Origin: an uncultured Draconibacterium sp.
GTDB taxonomy: Bacteria; Bacteroidota; Bacteroidia; Bacteroidales; Prolixibacteraceae
Direction of reading: 5' to 3'
Length of the DNA: 64,000 nt
NCBI RefSeq assembly: GCF_963676735.1
Contig: NZ_OY781464.1
Location: forward strand, 839,001 to 903,000
Shown here: piece by piece, positions 38,054-47,395 of the stretch
Position numbering within the stretch: position 1 is the first letter of the stretch
How the letters are laid out: each line of letters starts with the position of its first letter
The notes under the pieces: generated by a model
What the model saw: the letters and a program-made list of their open reading frames with translations, nothing else
Databases searched by the model: none
What the model was told of the DNA's origin: nothing
Position numbers and translations under genes: made by a program

Positions 38054-38127
38054 GCCGAATTAGCTCAGTTGGCCAGAGCACGTGATTTGTAATCTCGGGG
38101 TCCCCAGTTCGAATCTGGGATTCGGCT
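38054..38127 (+). tRNA. tRNA-Thr (anticodon TGT)
   Basis: The acceptor is GCCGAAT/ATTCGGC, the D arm is GCTC...GAGC, and the anticodon loop is TTTGTAA. The anticodon stem CGTGA/TCTCG has one T-T mismatch. The T arm is CCCAG-TTCGAAT-CTGGG. The mismatch is the only odd point; all other arms pair fully. Confidence 0.9.
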
Positions 38128-38142
38128 CATTTAAAATATTTT

Positions 38143-38224
38143 GGGAAGATACCGAAGCGGTCAAACGGGGCAGACTGTAAATCTGTTGGCTCAGCCTTCG
38201 TAGGTTCGAATCCTGCTCTTCCCA
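38143..38224 (+). tRNA. tRNA-Tyr (anticodon GTA)
   Basis: This is a class II tRNA with acceptor GGGAAGA/TCTTCCC. The anticodon stem GCAGA/TCTGT carries loop CTGTAAA (anticodon GTA). A long variable arm (TGGCTCAGCC) and T arm GCAGG-type TTCGAAT complete it. A CCA follows the discriminator A (38225-38227). It is in one unit with tRNA-Thr, 15 bases upstream. Confidence 0.92.
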
Positions 38225-38226
38225 CC

Positions 38227-38256
38227 AAAGGGAATAACGTAAAAGTTGTTCCCTTT
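38227..38256 (+). terminator. Terminator of the tRNA-Thr/tRNA-Tyr unit
   Basis: A 12-bp stem (AAAGGGAATAAC/GTTGTTCCCTTT, one G-T pair) with a 6-base loop runs directly into TTTTTTT. It may also serve the convergent hemolysin III gene. Confidence 0.85.
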
Positions 38257-38309
38257 TTTTATGCCCAATAGTTAGGGGTCCTTAAAATTGAGGTAATCGG
38301 AAATAAGGT

Positions 38310-38963
38310 TTAGTTCAGACTTTTTAACACTGCAAAAAAGTGCATAATGCTACCAGCTAAAACAAATAAATGCCAAATGCCATGCCCGTATTTCAGGTTT
38401 CTCCATGCATAAAATATTACGCCAATAGAGTAACAGCCTCCGCCAATAAAAAGAAAGGCAATACTTGAACCTGGAAGGTTTTTAACAATCGGTCCAATGG
38501 CTATCAGAAACATCCAGCCCATGGCCAGGTAAATGCCTACCATCAGTTTTCTGAAGCGGGTTAAATATATCGACCGAATGACCACTCCTGTAATAGCCAG
38601 TGCCCAAATTATTCCAAAAAGGGTCCACCCTAATGCTCCCCGAATTGTGGTAAGTACAAATGGAGTATAGGTGCCGGCTATGAGTAAAAAAATGGCTGCA
38701 TGATCGAATCTGACAAATAAATTTTTAAGTTTTTCTTTTGTGAAACTGTGGTAAAGTGTTGAAGATAAGTAAAGTAATACCAGGGTGCTGCCAAAAATGC
38801 TAAAACTTACCACGTGCCATACATTTCCTTTTATAGCCGCAAAAACCACCAATAAAACCAGGGCAGCTATACTTAGCAATGTTCCAATTCCATGGGTGAT
38901 ACTATTAAAAATCTCCTCTCCAAGTGATAATGATCTGTACCCTGTTTCACTTTTCCTTCTCAT
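38310..38963 (-). CDS. Hemolysin III / TrhA family membrane protein
   Basis: This 217-residue protein has seven membrane helices and the PAQR/HlyIII signature. The N-terminal SLGEEIFNSITHGIGTLLSI carries His; the second motif is LYHSF (STLYHSFTKEKLKNLFVRFDHAAIFLLIAGTYTPF as a spaced pattern). The C-terminal GHGIWHLFVLAGSIMHFFAV has the metal-binding His pair. The family is linked to membrane lipid homeostasis in bacteria rather than true haemolysis. The gene is monocistronic and convergent with the tRNA terminator. Confidence 0.93.
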   Translation of the reverse strand: MRRKSETGYRSLSLGEEIFNSITHGIGTLLSIAALVLLVVFAAIKGNVWHVVSFSIFGSTLVLLYLSSTLYHSFTKEKLKNLFVRFDHAAIFLLIAGTYTPFVLTTIRGALGWTLFGIIWALAITGVVIRSIYLTRFRKLMVGIYLAMGWMFLIAIGPIVKNLPGSSIAFLFIGGGCYSIGVIFYAWRNLKYGHGIWHLFVLAGSIMHFFAVLKSLN

Positions 38964-39124
38964 CGTAATTGTTTTTCGAATAGATTTTAAATTTAGTCGA
39001 ATTTACGCAAAAAAAGCATTTGATTTAGCCATTGGTTCCAATTCAAAATAAGCGACAATGTTAATCGGTAGTAAGTCAGTTGCTTAGGCTTGTTGTGGTC
39101 CTGAAAATTTAGAATTGCCATGGT

Positions 39125-39634
39125 TTATTTAGGACCTATAAGTTCAATAAAAGTTCCGTCAGGATCTTGCACGAGCAAAAAATACCGGTTGTCGCCAAGG
39201 GTAGATGGTTCGCCGCTTAATATTTTTACCTGGTGTTTTTTTGCACGTTCCATTATCGGTATTATGTGCTTTACAAATATGGTAATATATTGCATGCCGG
39301 TATCGTCGGTCATAAATTTTTGTTCCGGATGTTTTGCTGTTGTTCCAACACTCATAAGCTTCCATTCGCTGGCTTGCTCGCTGTCTTCCAGTTTTAAAAC
39401 ACTTACATCAAGCTGGTAGCTGTCAGTTAAACCAAGCGCCTGACATTTTTCTTTTAATACAGAAAACTCGCCGGTTTTTGTCATTCCAATAACATTGGTG
39501 TAGAAATCAATTGATTTTTGCAGATCTTCAACTACCAGGCCAATGCTAATGGCTGATTTACTAAATTCGCTTTGAGCCATGGAAACGACCGAAAAAATAC
39601 ATAGAATAGCCAGGGTAAAAAGACTTTTTTTCAT
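39125..39634 (-). CDS. Secreted VOC (glyoxalase-like) family protein
   Basis: This 169-residue protein has a signal peptide (MKKSLFTLAILCIFSVVSMAQ) before a VOC domain with the paired beta-alpha-beta-beta-beta modules. The modules are SIGLVVEDLQKSIDFYTNVIGM at the start and FLLVQDPDGTFIELIGPK at the end, the Glu there being a usual metal ligand. A periplasmic glyoxalase-fold protein is less common than the cytoplasmic form. The reaction is unknown. Confidence 0.82.
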   Translation of the reverse strand: MKKSLFTLAILCIFSVVSMAQSEFSKSAISIGLVVEDLQKSIDFYTNVIGMTKTGEFSVLKEKCQALGLTDSYQLDVSVLKLEDSEQASEWKLMSVGTTAKHPEQKFMTDDTGMQYITIFVKHIIPIMERAKKHQVKILSGEPSTLGDNRYFLLVQDPDGTFIELIGPK

Positions 39635-39740
39635 TGCTAAGGTTTTAGTTTATTTTGGTACCTGATAAAAGTAAAAAATTAAAAGCAGGAAAAGGATTTG
39701 TGTAGCGCCAAAGTTGCTCTATCTTTATAAAAAATTGAAA

Positions 39741-40115
39741 ATGAATTTACCAGTTGTAAATAATACCAATCTTGAATCGTTGATGGATAAGGCGGAGATT
39801 GTTCAGCAAACGGCCGAGCAGATTATGAAAGATTTTGGAATGTTTGGCGTTGAAATAACATTTTCGGGCGATATCGATAATGCCTATCAGGAGCTTCATC
39901 AGCAACTTATTGACCAGATAAGTTTACTGGTTGAGCGTAATTACGATTTGTTGCTGTCTGTGCTGTACCAGGTAGACATTACCAATCGCGAAATTGTTCA
40001 AGCTGAAAAGGATCTGCCTCATTATTCGCATATTGAAATTATTGCACACCAGGTAATTGCCCGCGATTTAAAAAAAGTTCTGCTCAGGCGCTACTTTAAA
40101 ATGAAGGGACAGTAA
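39741..40115 (+). CDS. Hypothetical cytoplasmic protein
   Basis: The frame is open from a TTG at 39714, but ATG 39741 (MNLPVVNNTNLESLMDKAE) is the more likely start, giving 124 residues. It is mostly helical and acidic, with a central run EIVQQTAEQIMKDFGMFGVEI and a C-terminal RDLKKVLLRRYFKMKG. No family is recognised. A strong terminator follows, so it is a single-gene unit. Confidence 0.6.
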   Translation: MNLPVVNNTNLESLMDKAEIVQQTAEQIMKDFGMFGVEITFSGDIDNAYQELHQQLIDQISLLVERNYDLLLSVLYQVDITNREIVQAEKDLPHYSHIEIIAHQVIARDLKKVLLRRYFKMKGQ

Positions 40116-40132
40116 ATGAAACTTAGGGATAT

Positions 40133-40160
40133 AAAAAAAGCGTCAGTCGACGCTTTTTTT
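40133..40160. terminator. Bidirectional terminator
   Basis: A GCGTC/GACGC stem with loop AGTC is flanked by seven A's on the left and at least seven T's on the right. It can end both the 39741 gene and the convergent 40168 gene. Confidence 0.85.
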
Positions 40161-40167
40161 TATGTAT

Positions 40168-40617
40168 CTAGTTTCCAAAAATATACCTGATATTTAGTCC
40201 AAATCCTTTTGCATGAAAATCTGTTTCTTCAACAATACTTATTGCCGGACGCCAATCAGCTCCAAGTGCGATAGGTATTCCGTTAAAGCGGTATTCTAAT
40301 CCAATTTCTCCAACAGCCCCCAGCCAAAATGGGTCGTCAATCCAAATGTAAGGGCCAACACCAACATACCAGTTAAAGGCTTCACCGGCAAGTGGGCGGT
40401 ATAGAAAATCCCAGATAAGGTCTATTCCCAAGCCATCGCCAAACGATACATCGGCATGTATGCGGCTAAACTGACCGGTGCTAAAAATACCATCTATTGC
40501 CACATTTCCTCCGGAAACATCGCCAAAACGTACACCTAATTCCTGGGCATTAGATGTAATTGTGCAACAAATTGCTATGGCTAAAACAGCCATAATCCTT
40601 ACCATTGTTTTTTTCAT
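40168..40617 (-). CDS. Small outer-membrane beta-barrel-like protein
   Basis: This 149-residue protein has a signal peptide (MKKTMVRIMAVLAIAICCTITSNAQ) and short alternating strands (IHADVSFGDGLGIDLIWDFLY, FNWYVGVGPYIWI, VGEIGLEYRFNGIPIALGADWRP). It ends in GLNIRYIFGN. The build is that of an 8-strand barrel or an incomplete porin-like protein. No exact family or function is recognised. Confidence 0.65.
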   Translation of the reverse strand: MKKTMVRIMAVLAIAICCTITSNAQELGVRFGDVSGGNVAIDGIFSTGQFSRIHADVSFGDGLGIDLIWDFLYRPLAGEAFNWYVGVGPYIWIDDPFWLGAVGEIGLEYRFNGIPIALGADWRPAISIVEETDFHAKGFGLNIRYIFGN

Positions 40618-40753
40618 AATATTTTATTTAAAAATTATGTGTTAGTATGTTATTGGTATAAGTTACAGAAAAAACGGTTAATCTGTCAACTTCTGAAACA
40701 TAAAGTTTTGATAAATGTTTGTGGCGGCGACACTTTTTTTAACAAAACGGCAC

Positions 40754-41596
40754 TTACAAGGGCCTGGCAAGCATAATGCCACTTGCGGTTTTTCTATTGC
40801 TAAGATATTTATAAAGTGTTATGTCCGACAAGATAACTTTTTCAGCTTTTGTTGAAGCATGCATAAAATGTACATTCTCATTTTTAAAAACAATTATTCC
40901 AACATGAATGATATCCAAGCCTTCAATATTGGTTGTAATTCCAAAAATATCTCCGTCTTGAAGCAAGTGTTTTATACTTTCTAATTTTTCGGTGGGAATA
41001 TAAAACAGTTTACTGCGTGTTAACTGATGCTCTATTTTTGTCAGGTCTTGGATGTATGCTGTATTGTTTTTTAATTGTGGGTAGCTGTTTGGGTGCTTGC
41101 TCATAAAGTTTATTGTTTTGTGGTAAGGCGTGTTTACGAGCTCCTTTGATAATGATTCGACAAGCATTTTTTGGTCGTTATTGTAAATCCAATCGCTAAA
41201 ATAATGCAGGCGAGAGGGGTAGCCTTTAATTTGTCCATTGCGGTAACGAATTTGTTTTAATTGATGGCTAAAGGTATCAAAGTCCGGATTTCTTGTTTTT
41301 ACAGTTTGCGCAATGGCAAGGCAGTTTTCGGCAAAGGTGGTGCAATCCATTTCTCTTAAATTAACCACCAAATGTTCCGGCTCTATTTCAAGTGTGTGCG
41401 CAGTGTATGGTGTGTTCATCAATAGTTTGCTGCACATAACTACCAATTCGGCCGTAGTTTTATCTTTATGAGCTACCATACTGCATAGTAGCTGATTGAA
41501 AATTTGTTCATCCTGGATTGTACTGCTAACCTGGGTAAAGGCGTTTCCATACAATAAGAAGAAAACGCTGATTAATAGTATAATTTTCTTTTTCAT
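40754..41596 (-). CDS. DUF1460 N-acetylmuramoyl-L-alanine amidase-like protein
   Basis: This 280-residue protein has a signal peptide (MKKKIILLISVFFLLYGNAFTQ). The DUF1460 NlpC/P60-like core has the catalytic Cys in LREMDCTTFAENCLA and the His in GLDIIHVGIIVFKN. A further conserved block is RIRYRNGQIKGYPSRLHYFSDWI-like. Characterised members of the family cut peptidoglycan stem peptides in the periplasm. It stands alone on its strand. Confidence 0.88.
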   Translation of the reverse strand: MKKKIILLISVFFLLYGNAFTQVSSTIQDEQIFNQLLCSMVAHKDKTTAELVVMCSKLLMNTPYTAHTLEIEPEHLVVNLREMDCTTFAENCLAIAQTVKTRNPDFDTFSHQLKQIRYRNGQIKGYPSRLHYFSDWIYNNDQKMLVESLSKELVNTPYHKTINFMSKHPNSYPQLKNNTAYIQDLTKIEHQLTRSKLFYIPTEKLESIKHLLQDGDIFGITTNIEGLDIIHVGIIVFKNENVHFMHASTKAEKVILSDITLYKYLSNRKTASGIMLARPL

Positions 41597-41655
41597 TTAA
41601 TTTACTGATGGCTTAAAGTTAAGGATATTGTTTGTATACTGGCTAATCAGAGAAA

Positions 41656-41775
41656 TCAAATACTCCCCAATAATCGCAGGCCAAACCAAACAGTAAGTAA
41701 AAGTAAAGTGAGGGCAAAAAATGAATACAAAATAATGCGGGCTCTTTTGTTGGGCTTTTTATTTTTTGTATGCAT
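41656..41775 (-). CDS. Small single-pass membrane protein (39 residues)
   Basis: A 39-codon frame starts at ATG 41775 with a very basic N-terminus (MHTKNKKPNKRARI), then one hydrophobic helix (ILYSFFALTLLLLTVWFGL) and a short tail. Positive-inside charge and a clean helix make it a likely real small inner-membrane protein. There is no homology evidence. Confidence 0.5.
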   Translation of the reverse strand: MHTKNKKPNKRARIILYSFFALTLLLLTVWFGLRLLGSI

Positions 41776-41916
41776 TTTGTGAATTTATTATTCTATTTAA
41801 TATGTTGATATACGGCGAAATAACAATGAGGTTATATGAAGTAAAAAAATGCCGGATGTTGTAAGAGAACTTAAAAAAACAGATATTTGTTGGCAGCATT
41901 AAACTGCTTGTGGGCG

Positions 41917-42606
41917 ATGAAAAGATTTCTACTTCTATTTACAGGTGTACTGATGTGTGCTTATTTTAGTAAGGCACAAGGGTACTTATCAGATGTTCAG
42001 TTTGATAAAGTTGGGCAATTGGAAGTGGCTCAGTACGTGCAGGTGCAAATGAATAATAATACAGCAACCTTTATGGATGTTAAACCATCGCTTGAGCCTA
42101 CAGCAAGTACCGATGGTTTTCGTTTTCACGAACGGGAATATATTGTAAAGGATAGTTTGTTAAAGGTTTGGTCGCACTATATTCACACCAATCCATCGGT
42201 AGCCTGGAATGCGTCGCGTTTTTCATTTGGCTTGTTGTATTCAAAAAACAGTAATCAACTTGTATATCCAAACGAATATGTAGATGGTATTGATGCCGGA
42301 CAAATAATTTATTTAAACCTACATGTTTTAAAACTAAAAAAACTGGCCACCGCATTTGAGATAACTACTGTTGATACGAACGATAAAGTTATTGAATTCA
42401 GTTATGTAGCTGATAACATTACCCACGGCAAGCAACAGCTGAGTTTTAGTCAAACGCGCAAAGGTTTTACAAAAATTACACATCGTACTTATTTTAAAAG
42501 CCAGTCGGTTTTACGCGACCATTTTTTGTATCCCTATTTCCATACCCGCCTTACCAACACGTACCATCGCAACATGAAGCGCATTTATAAAGCAGCAGGT
42601 GAGTGA
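41917..42606 (+). CDS. Hypothetical secreted protein
   Basis: The frame is open from a TTG at 41887, but ATG 41917 (MKRFLLLFTGVLMCAYFSKAQG) gives a good signal peptide and 229 residues. The mature part is rich in beta strands (FAFEITTVDTNDKVIEFSYVA-like) and His/Tyr near the C-terminus (HFLYPYFHTRLTNTYHRNMKR). No family is recognised. It lies before the HTCS gene with a 132-base gap, but a link to the PUL is not supported. Confidence 0.6.
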   Translation: MKRFLLLFTGVLMCAYFSKAQGYLSDVQFDKVGQLEVAQYVQVQMNNNTATFMDVKPSLEPTASTDGFRFHEREYIVKDSLLKVWSHYIHTNPSVAWNASRFSFGLLYSKNSNQLVYPNEYVDGIDAGQIIYLNLHVLKLKKLATAFEITTVDTNDKVIEFSYVADNITHGKQQLSFSQTRKGFTKITHRTYFKSQSVLRDHFLYPYFHTRLTNTYHRNMKRIYKAAGE

Positions 42607-42738
42607 CGTGTTCAAAAGAGAATTTTGGGGATGTAAAGACTATTTGTGCGCGGTGCGTTTTGACTCCTGAAACTACCTATACTGTCGGAAATTAATTAAT
42701 TTGAATTAAATTCGTTTCCTAATTAAAAATAGATTTGT

Positions 42739-45700
42739 GTGAGAAGTTTGCTATCATTTTGTTTCATTTTGTTTGCTTTTGTTGTTTTCGGGCAAAACTA
42801 TTCCAATCTGAAGTTTGAGAAATATACTACCTCTGCCGGTCTGTCCAGTAGTACCTGTACCGAAATATATCAGGATAGTGATGGTTTCTTATGGTTTGGC
42901 ACTATTGATGGTTTGAATAAATATGATGGTTATACATTTAAAACCTATAAGCCTTCTATAGCCGATCCTTTTGCGATAAGTAATAACAGGATACTTTCAA
43001 TAACTGGTGATAAAACGGGAAATCTTTGGGTGGGAACCTGGAATGGATTAAACGTATTTGATCGCGAAAGAGAACTGTTTTATCGTATAGTTTTAGGAAC
43101 CGAAAAGGATGCAGCGTACAATAGCCTCAATGTGATTAACGATGTGTTTTTTGATGAACAGAATAATAAAGTATGGGTTGCAACCAATAATGGAGTCTGT
43201 TTAATCAGTCTTGTAGAAGATTATCTGGATAGGATAGACGAACTGCCGATACAATATTATGTGCACAGTCCATATAGCGGCAAATCGTTGGATCACAACG
43301 AGGTTACAACAGTTTTTAAAGACAATAAAGGCAATATTTGGCTGGGCACCAATGGCAAGTGTTTAAATAAATATGACCAGGCAACAAACTCATTCAACCG
43401 CATACTTATTGATGTTAGCAGTGATTTTATTTTAGGGCATTTACCTAAAATTTTTATTGAAGATTTTGATGGCGATTTCTGGATTGGAAACGATCTTTCG
43501 AAAATGGTTGTATGGAATAAATCCGAAAATATTTTTGAAATTCGGAATATTGTTGAAAATTCAATCCCAATATTTGATATTTATATCGACAGTAAAGGTG
43601 TTTTTTGGATTACAACCGATGGTTATGGTATCTTTCTTTACGATAAGAAACTGGGCATTTTAAAACATTTGGAACATGATGAAAACAATCAGTTCTCCAT
43701 ACCTAATAACCAGATATCTTCAGCTCTTGAGGATAAGGCAGGAATTTATTGGTTGTCTACCTACAATGAAGGAATATGTAAATTAGTATTATCTAAATCA
43801 AATTTTAAACATTATTTTCATAAACCAGGGGTAGTAAACTCTTTGAGTTCAGAAAGGGCGCAATCGGTAATTCAAGATGATGATGGAAGAATCTGGATTG
43901 GAACAGATGGTGGAGGGCTTAACCTTTTCAATCAGGATACCGAAACCTTTCAACACTTTTTAGCTGATGAAGCAGATGAGAACTCGCTGAGCTCTAATAA
44001 AATAACTTATCTTGAAAAAAGTTGCAATAACTATTTGTGGATTTGCACCTGGGACCGCGGGCTTAACTTATTTAATCCTACAACACATCAATTTAAACGT
44101 TTTGTTAACGATCCGAATAATCCGAACTCCATAGGTGACAATTCGGTCTGGTGTGCAAAAGAAGACAAATACGGTGGTTTGTGGATAGGTACGCAAACAG
44201 CAGGTTTAAATTATTTTGACTACAAAAAAAATCAATTCATTCGTTTTTTAACTAATCCGGCCGATACAAACAGTATCAAAAGTAATTTTGTTTTTTCCTT
44301 GCATATCGATTCTAAAAACAGGTTGTTTATAGGTACTTCAATGGGTTTAAATGTTTTAAATCTTAATGAAGCCTACAATAAAGGTATTGTTAATGTTGAC
44401 TTTAAACTTTTAAAAAATGAGAAGATTCAGGGATACCGGATTAACTTTATAAACGAAGACCACGAAGGAAATATCTGGTTAGGTACCGATTTGGGCTTAC
44501 ATGAACTGGATGGTTCGTTAAATTATATTCGTTCGTATACTGATAAAGATGGCTTACCTAATAACCTGATTGTAGGTATTCAGGAAGATGATCATGGATT
44601 TTTATGGATTACATCAAAAGGTGGCCTGACGCAATTTAACCCTAAAACAAACGAATTTGTAAACTATACCAGCAATGATGGAATTCAAGGAATTGAGTTT
44701 CAAAGTAAATCAATAGATATTACCAACGATGGTAAAATTATAGTTGGCGGTATTAACGGGGTGAATATTTTTGATCCGGAGAATTTTATACATAAACCCG
44801 ATAGCATCCTTCCGGTATTAACACAATTGCGACTTTTTAATAATCCGGTAGGAGTTGGAGATACCCTGAAAAACAGGGTTTTATTACCAAAACCTCTGGC
44901 AGATCTTGATTTAATTGAGTTAAAATATGATGAAAGACATATCTCTTTCGATTTTGTAGCACTCTATTATGCAAACCCAGAGCGTATTAACTATGCTTAC
45001 CGAATGAAAAACCTGGATAATGATTTTATTCTTTCAGGTTCGAACCGGACTGCAAATTACTCGAGCCTGCTACCTGGCGATTATGAATTTGAAGTAAAAA
45101 CATCGCTCTACAGCCATTGGGACAATGCAGGGCAAACAAGTATTAAAATTAAGGTTTTACCGCCTCCGTGGAAATCATGGTGGGCGTATACTTTGTATGT
45201 TATTCTGGCAATTTTAATTACATGGGTTACTTTAAAATATTATACAAAAATTGTAAACGAAGAGAAAGAGCATGAACTGGATCAAATGAAACTTCGTTTT
45301 TTTATTAATGTTGCTCATGAGTTTAGAACACCATTAACTCTGATTTTAAACCCTGTTGATAAGATTCTCGAATCTGAAAATATTGATGAGGTAAAAGCTT
45401 CGGCAAAAACAATTCAGCGTAGTTCGCATCGTTTGTTAAATCTTGTCAATCAGATCCTTGATTTCAGAAAAGTAGATATGGGAAAAGCAGAAATAAGCCT
45501 GCTTGAGGGAGATGTAATCAATTTCTCGAACCTGGTTTTTGATTTCTTTAAGGATATGGCCGAACAGAAAAATATTCAATATATTTTTTCTCCGGCAGTA
45601 AAAAGCCTTACAAGCAAATTCGACCCTGATAAGCTTGAGAAAATATTGACAAACCTGTTGTCTAATGCCTTGAAATATACTGGTATTAACGGAAAAGTAG

Positions 45701-46908
45701 AACTGGTGATAAGTAAAAAGACAGCAAAAATAAGGTCAAAATCTTATCCGTTTTCACGAACACCAATGCAAGAAGTGCTGGAAATAATGATTATTGATAA
45801 TGGAATCGGATTTTCTTCCGATCATCTAAAAAATGTTTTTAGTCGTTTTTATAAACCAGATAACACAAAAACAGGAACCGGGATTGGTTTAAATTATACA
45901 AAAAGCCTGGTAGATTTATTGGGTGGATCAATAGATGTTGAAAGTAGAAAAAGTGAAGGAACAACGGTTGTTGTTAAGCTTCCCATGTTGTTGGATCATC
46001 GTGTTAAAGAAGTTAAAAAATTATTGCCGGGAGAATACAGTTTTGACCAGGTTTCTATTCAGTCAGTTGAATATGAAATTGAAAGTACCGATAGTGTGGA
46101 AGAAGGAAGTGTTCACTCTGTGTCGATAGATGAGACCAGTGATGGTCGGGAAAAAACAATCCTGATTGTAGAAGATAATAAATTGCTTCAATCACAATTA
46201 AAACAGGAGCTGGAAACAAAATATCGGGTTTTTCAATCGTTCAATGGCGAAGATGGTTTAAAAAAGGCGCTCCGGTATTTTCCCGATATTATTGTTAGCG
46301 ATGTTATGATGCCTGAAATGGATGGATTTGAGTTGTGTAAGAGCTTAAAGAATAATTTTGATACCTGCCATATACCCGTAATTCTGCTAACAGCAAGAAA
46401 TTTGGATAAGGACAAAATTGAAGGCTTTATAACGGGAGCCGATGATTATATTCCCAAGCCATTTAATATGAACGTACTTAAAATCAGGCTGGAGAATTTA
46501 ATCGCGTCAAGGCTTAAACTTCGCGAAAAATATAATGCTCCGGGGGGGGTGTATATTTCGAAAGAAGTTACCACCAATTCAACCGACGAGGCATTTCTTG
46601 ATAAAGCTACTAGAGTAATTATTGATAATATCGATAAATCTGACTTTAATCTTGAAGCCCTGTTAAAGGAACTTTCGGTTAGTCGCACAACCTTCTTCCG
46701 AAAAATTACCTCGATCACCGGCCATTCTCCAACACAGTTTATTCGAACGGTTAGATTAAAGTACGCAGCCGATTTGTTAACAAACAAAAAACTTCCAATT
46801 AAAGAAGTAGCATATATGTCTGGATTTAATTCTACTTCCTACTTCAGTAAAACATTCAGGGAACATTTCAAAATAACTCCCAATGAATACATAGCACGCA
46901 ATAGTTAG
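42739..46908 (+). CDS. Hybrid two-component system sensor/regulator (HTCS) of the PUL
   Basis: This 1389-residue protein, starting at GTG 42739, has signal peptide MRSLLSFCFILFAFVVFGQ. A double seven-bladed Reg_prop sensor (about 20-740, repeats such as DSDGFLWFGTIDGLNKYDG) and a Y_Y_Y domain (about 750-825) follow. Next come a membrane helix (WWAYTLYVILAILITWV) and a histidine kinase with phospho-acceptor His860 in VAHEFRTPL and ATP-binding boxes NLLSNALKYT and GTGIGLNYTKSL. A receiver domain with Asp1188 in IIVSDVMMPEMDG and a C-terminal AraC HTH complete it. HTCS proteins bind a glycan fragment in the periplasm and activate their own PUL. It is divergent from no gene but directly precedes susC. 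Confidence 0.96.
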   Translation: MRSLLSFCFILFAFVVFGQNYSNLKFEKYTTSAGLSSSTCTEIYQDSDGFLWFGTIDGLNKYDGYTFKTYKPSIADPFAISNNRILSITGDKTGNLWVGTWNGLNVFDRERELFYRIVLGTEKDAAYNSLNVINDVFFDEQNNKVWVATNNGVCLISLVEDYLDRIDELPIQYYVHSPYSGKSLDHNEVTTVFKDNKGNIWLGTNGKCLNKYDQATNSFNRILIDVSSDFILGHLPKIFIEDFDGDFWIGNDLSKMVVWNKSENIFEIRNIVENSIPIFDIYIDSKGVFWITTDGYGIFLYDKKLGILKHLEHDENNQFSIPNNQISSALEDKAGIYWLSTYNEGICKLVLSKSNFKHYFHKPGVVNSLSSERAQSVIQDDDGRIWIGTDGGGLNLFNQDTETFQHFLADEADENSLSSNKITYLEKSCNNYLWICTWDRGLNLFNPTTHQFKRFVNDPNNPNSIGDNSVWCAKEDKYGGLWIGTQTAGLNYFDYKKNQFIRFLTNPADTNSIKSNFVFSLHIDSKNRLFIGTSMGLNVLNLNEAYNKGIVNVDFKLLKNEKIQGYRINFINEDHEGNIWLGTDLGLHELDGSLNYIRSYTDKDGLPNNLIVGIQEDDHGFLWITSKGGLTQFNPKTNEFVNYTSNDGIQGIEFQSKSIDITNDGKIIVGGINGVNIFDPENFIHKPDSILPVLTQLRLFNNPVGVGDTLKNRVLLPKPLADLDLIELKYDERHISFDFVALYYANPERINYAYRMKNLDNDFILSGSNRTANYSSLLPGDYEFEVKTSLYSHWDNAGQTSIKIKVLPPPWKSWWAYTLYVILAILITWVTLKYYTKIVNEEKEHELDQMKLRFFINVAHEFRTPLTLILNPVDKILESENIDEVKASAKTIQRSSHRLLNLVNQILDFRKVDMGKAEISLLEGDVINFSNLVFDFFKDMAEQKNIQYIFSPAVKSLTSKFDPDKLEKILTNLLSNALKYTGINGKVELVISKKTAKIRSKSYPFSRTPMQEVLEIMIIDNGIGFSSDHLKNVFSRFYKPDNTKTGTGIGLNYTKSLVDLLGGSIDVESRKSEGTTVVVKLPMLLDHRVKEVKKLLPGEYSFDQVSIQSVEYEIESTDSVEEGSVHSVSIDETSDGREKTILIVEDNKLLQSQLKQELETKYRVFQSFNGEDGLKKALRYFPDIIVSDVMMPEMDGFELCKSLKNNFDTCHIPVILLTARNLDKDKIEGFITGADDYIPKPFNMNVLKIRLENLIASRLKLREKYNAPGGVYISKEVTTNSTDEAFLDKATRVIIDNIDKSDFNLEALLKELSVSRTTFFRKITSITGHSPTQFIRTVRLKYAADLLTNKKLPIKEVAYMSGFNSTSYFSKTFREHFKITPNEYIARNS

Positions 46909-47395
46909 GTTTTTTCTAATCCACTACTGAAGTTTCTGATAATTTTTTACTATGTAATGGTTGTACAATTTTTATTGCCATAATGCGAGCTACGCTAAAA
47001 TTCGTCGTTTAAATAACTACTTGTGGTTCATAAGTTATACTGCCTGAACCATTTGTTATATTGCCTGGTCAGAGGTGCTTGTTGTAAAAAGTGCTTTTGG
47101 CTGGCGGTGTATTTGTAAGTAGCAGATAATTAGTTGTTTGGGTGGTTTTGTTTGTTGTGGTTTTGCGAGGTTTTTGACGGTGTTTTTTTTATGTGGCTCA
47201 TAATTTACATCGATTGGATTATGAATTACAGTCGAATTATTAAACACTTTTTAACATTGCAATATGGTTTATTTGAGCGATACAAATTTTATGTGTTTTG
47301 TTCAAATTTTCAGAGTAAACTGACAATAAGAATCGATTGAAACTTTAAATATTTTGAGTGATTATTAAATCAATAATTCTGTTAAAATCTAAATT
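46909..47395. other. Regulatory intergenic region between HTCS and susC
   Basis: No gene is supported in these 487 bases; short open frames on both strands lack coding features. The region holds the 21-bp direct repeat at 47029-47067 and a GT-rich stretch at 47121-47200. An AT-rich leader before the susC ATG shows no full TTTG/TAnnTTTG promoter pair that I could align. Confidence 0.5.
47029..47067 (+). promoter_or_regulatory. Candidate HTCS operator: direct repeat with 21-bp period
   Basis: CATAAGTTATACTGCCTG (47029-47046) is repeated as CATTTGTTATATTGCCTG (47050-47067), 15 of 18 bases identical, 21 bp apart. That puts both copies on the same DNA face, as expected for a dimeric AraC-type HTCS output domain. 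It lies about 330 bp upstream of the susC start. Confidence 0.55.

Noticed and set aside
42730..42737. TAGATTTG as a -7 promoter box for the HTCS
   Set aside because: It matches the consensus but lies one base before the GTG start, and no -33 TTTG is at 19-21 bases, so transcription would start inside the gene.
47056..47340. Short open frames on both strands upstream of susC
   Set aside because: They lie in GT-rich low-complexity DNA with no protein-like features; the region is better read as regulatory.
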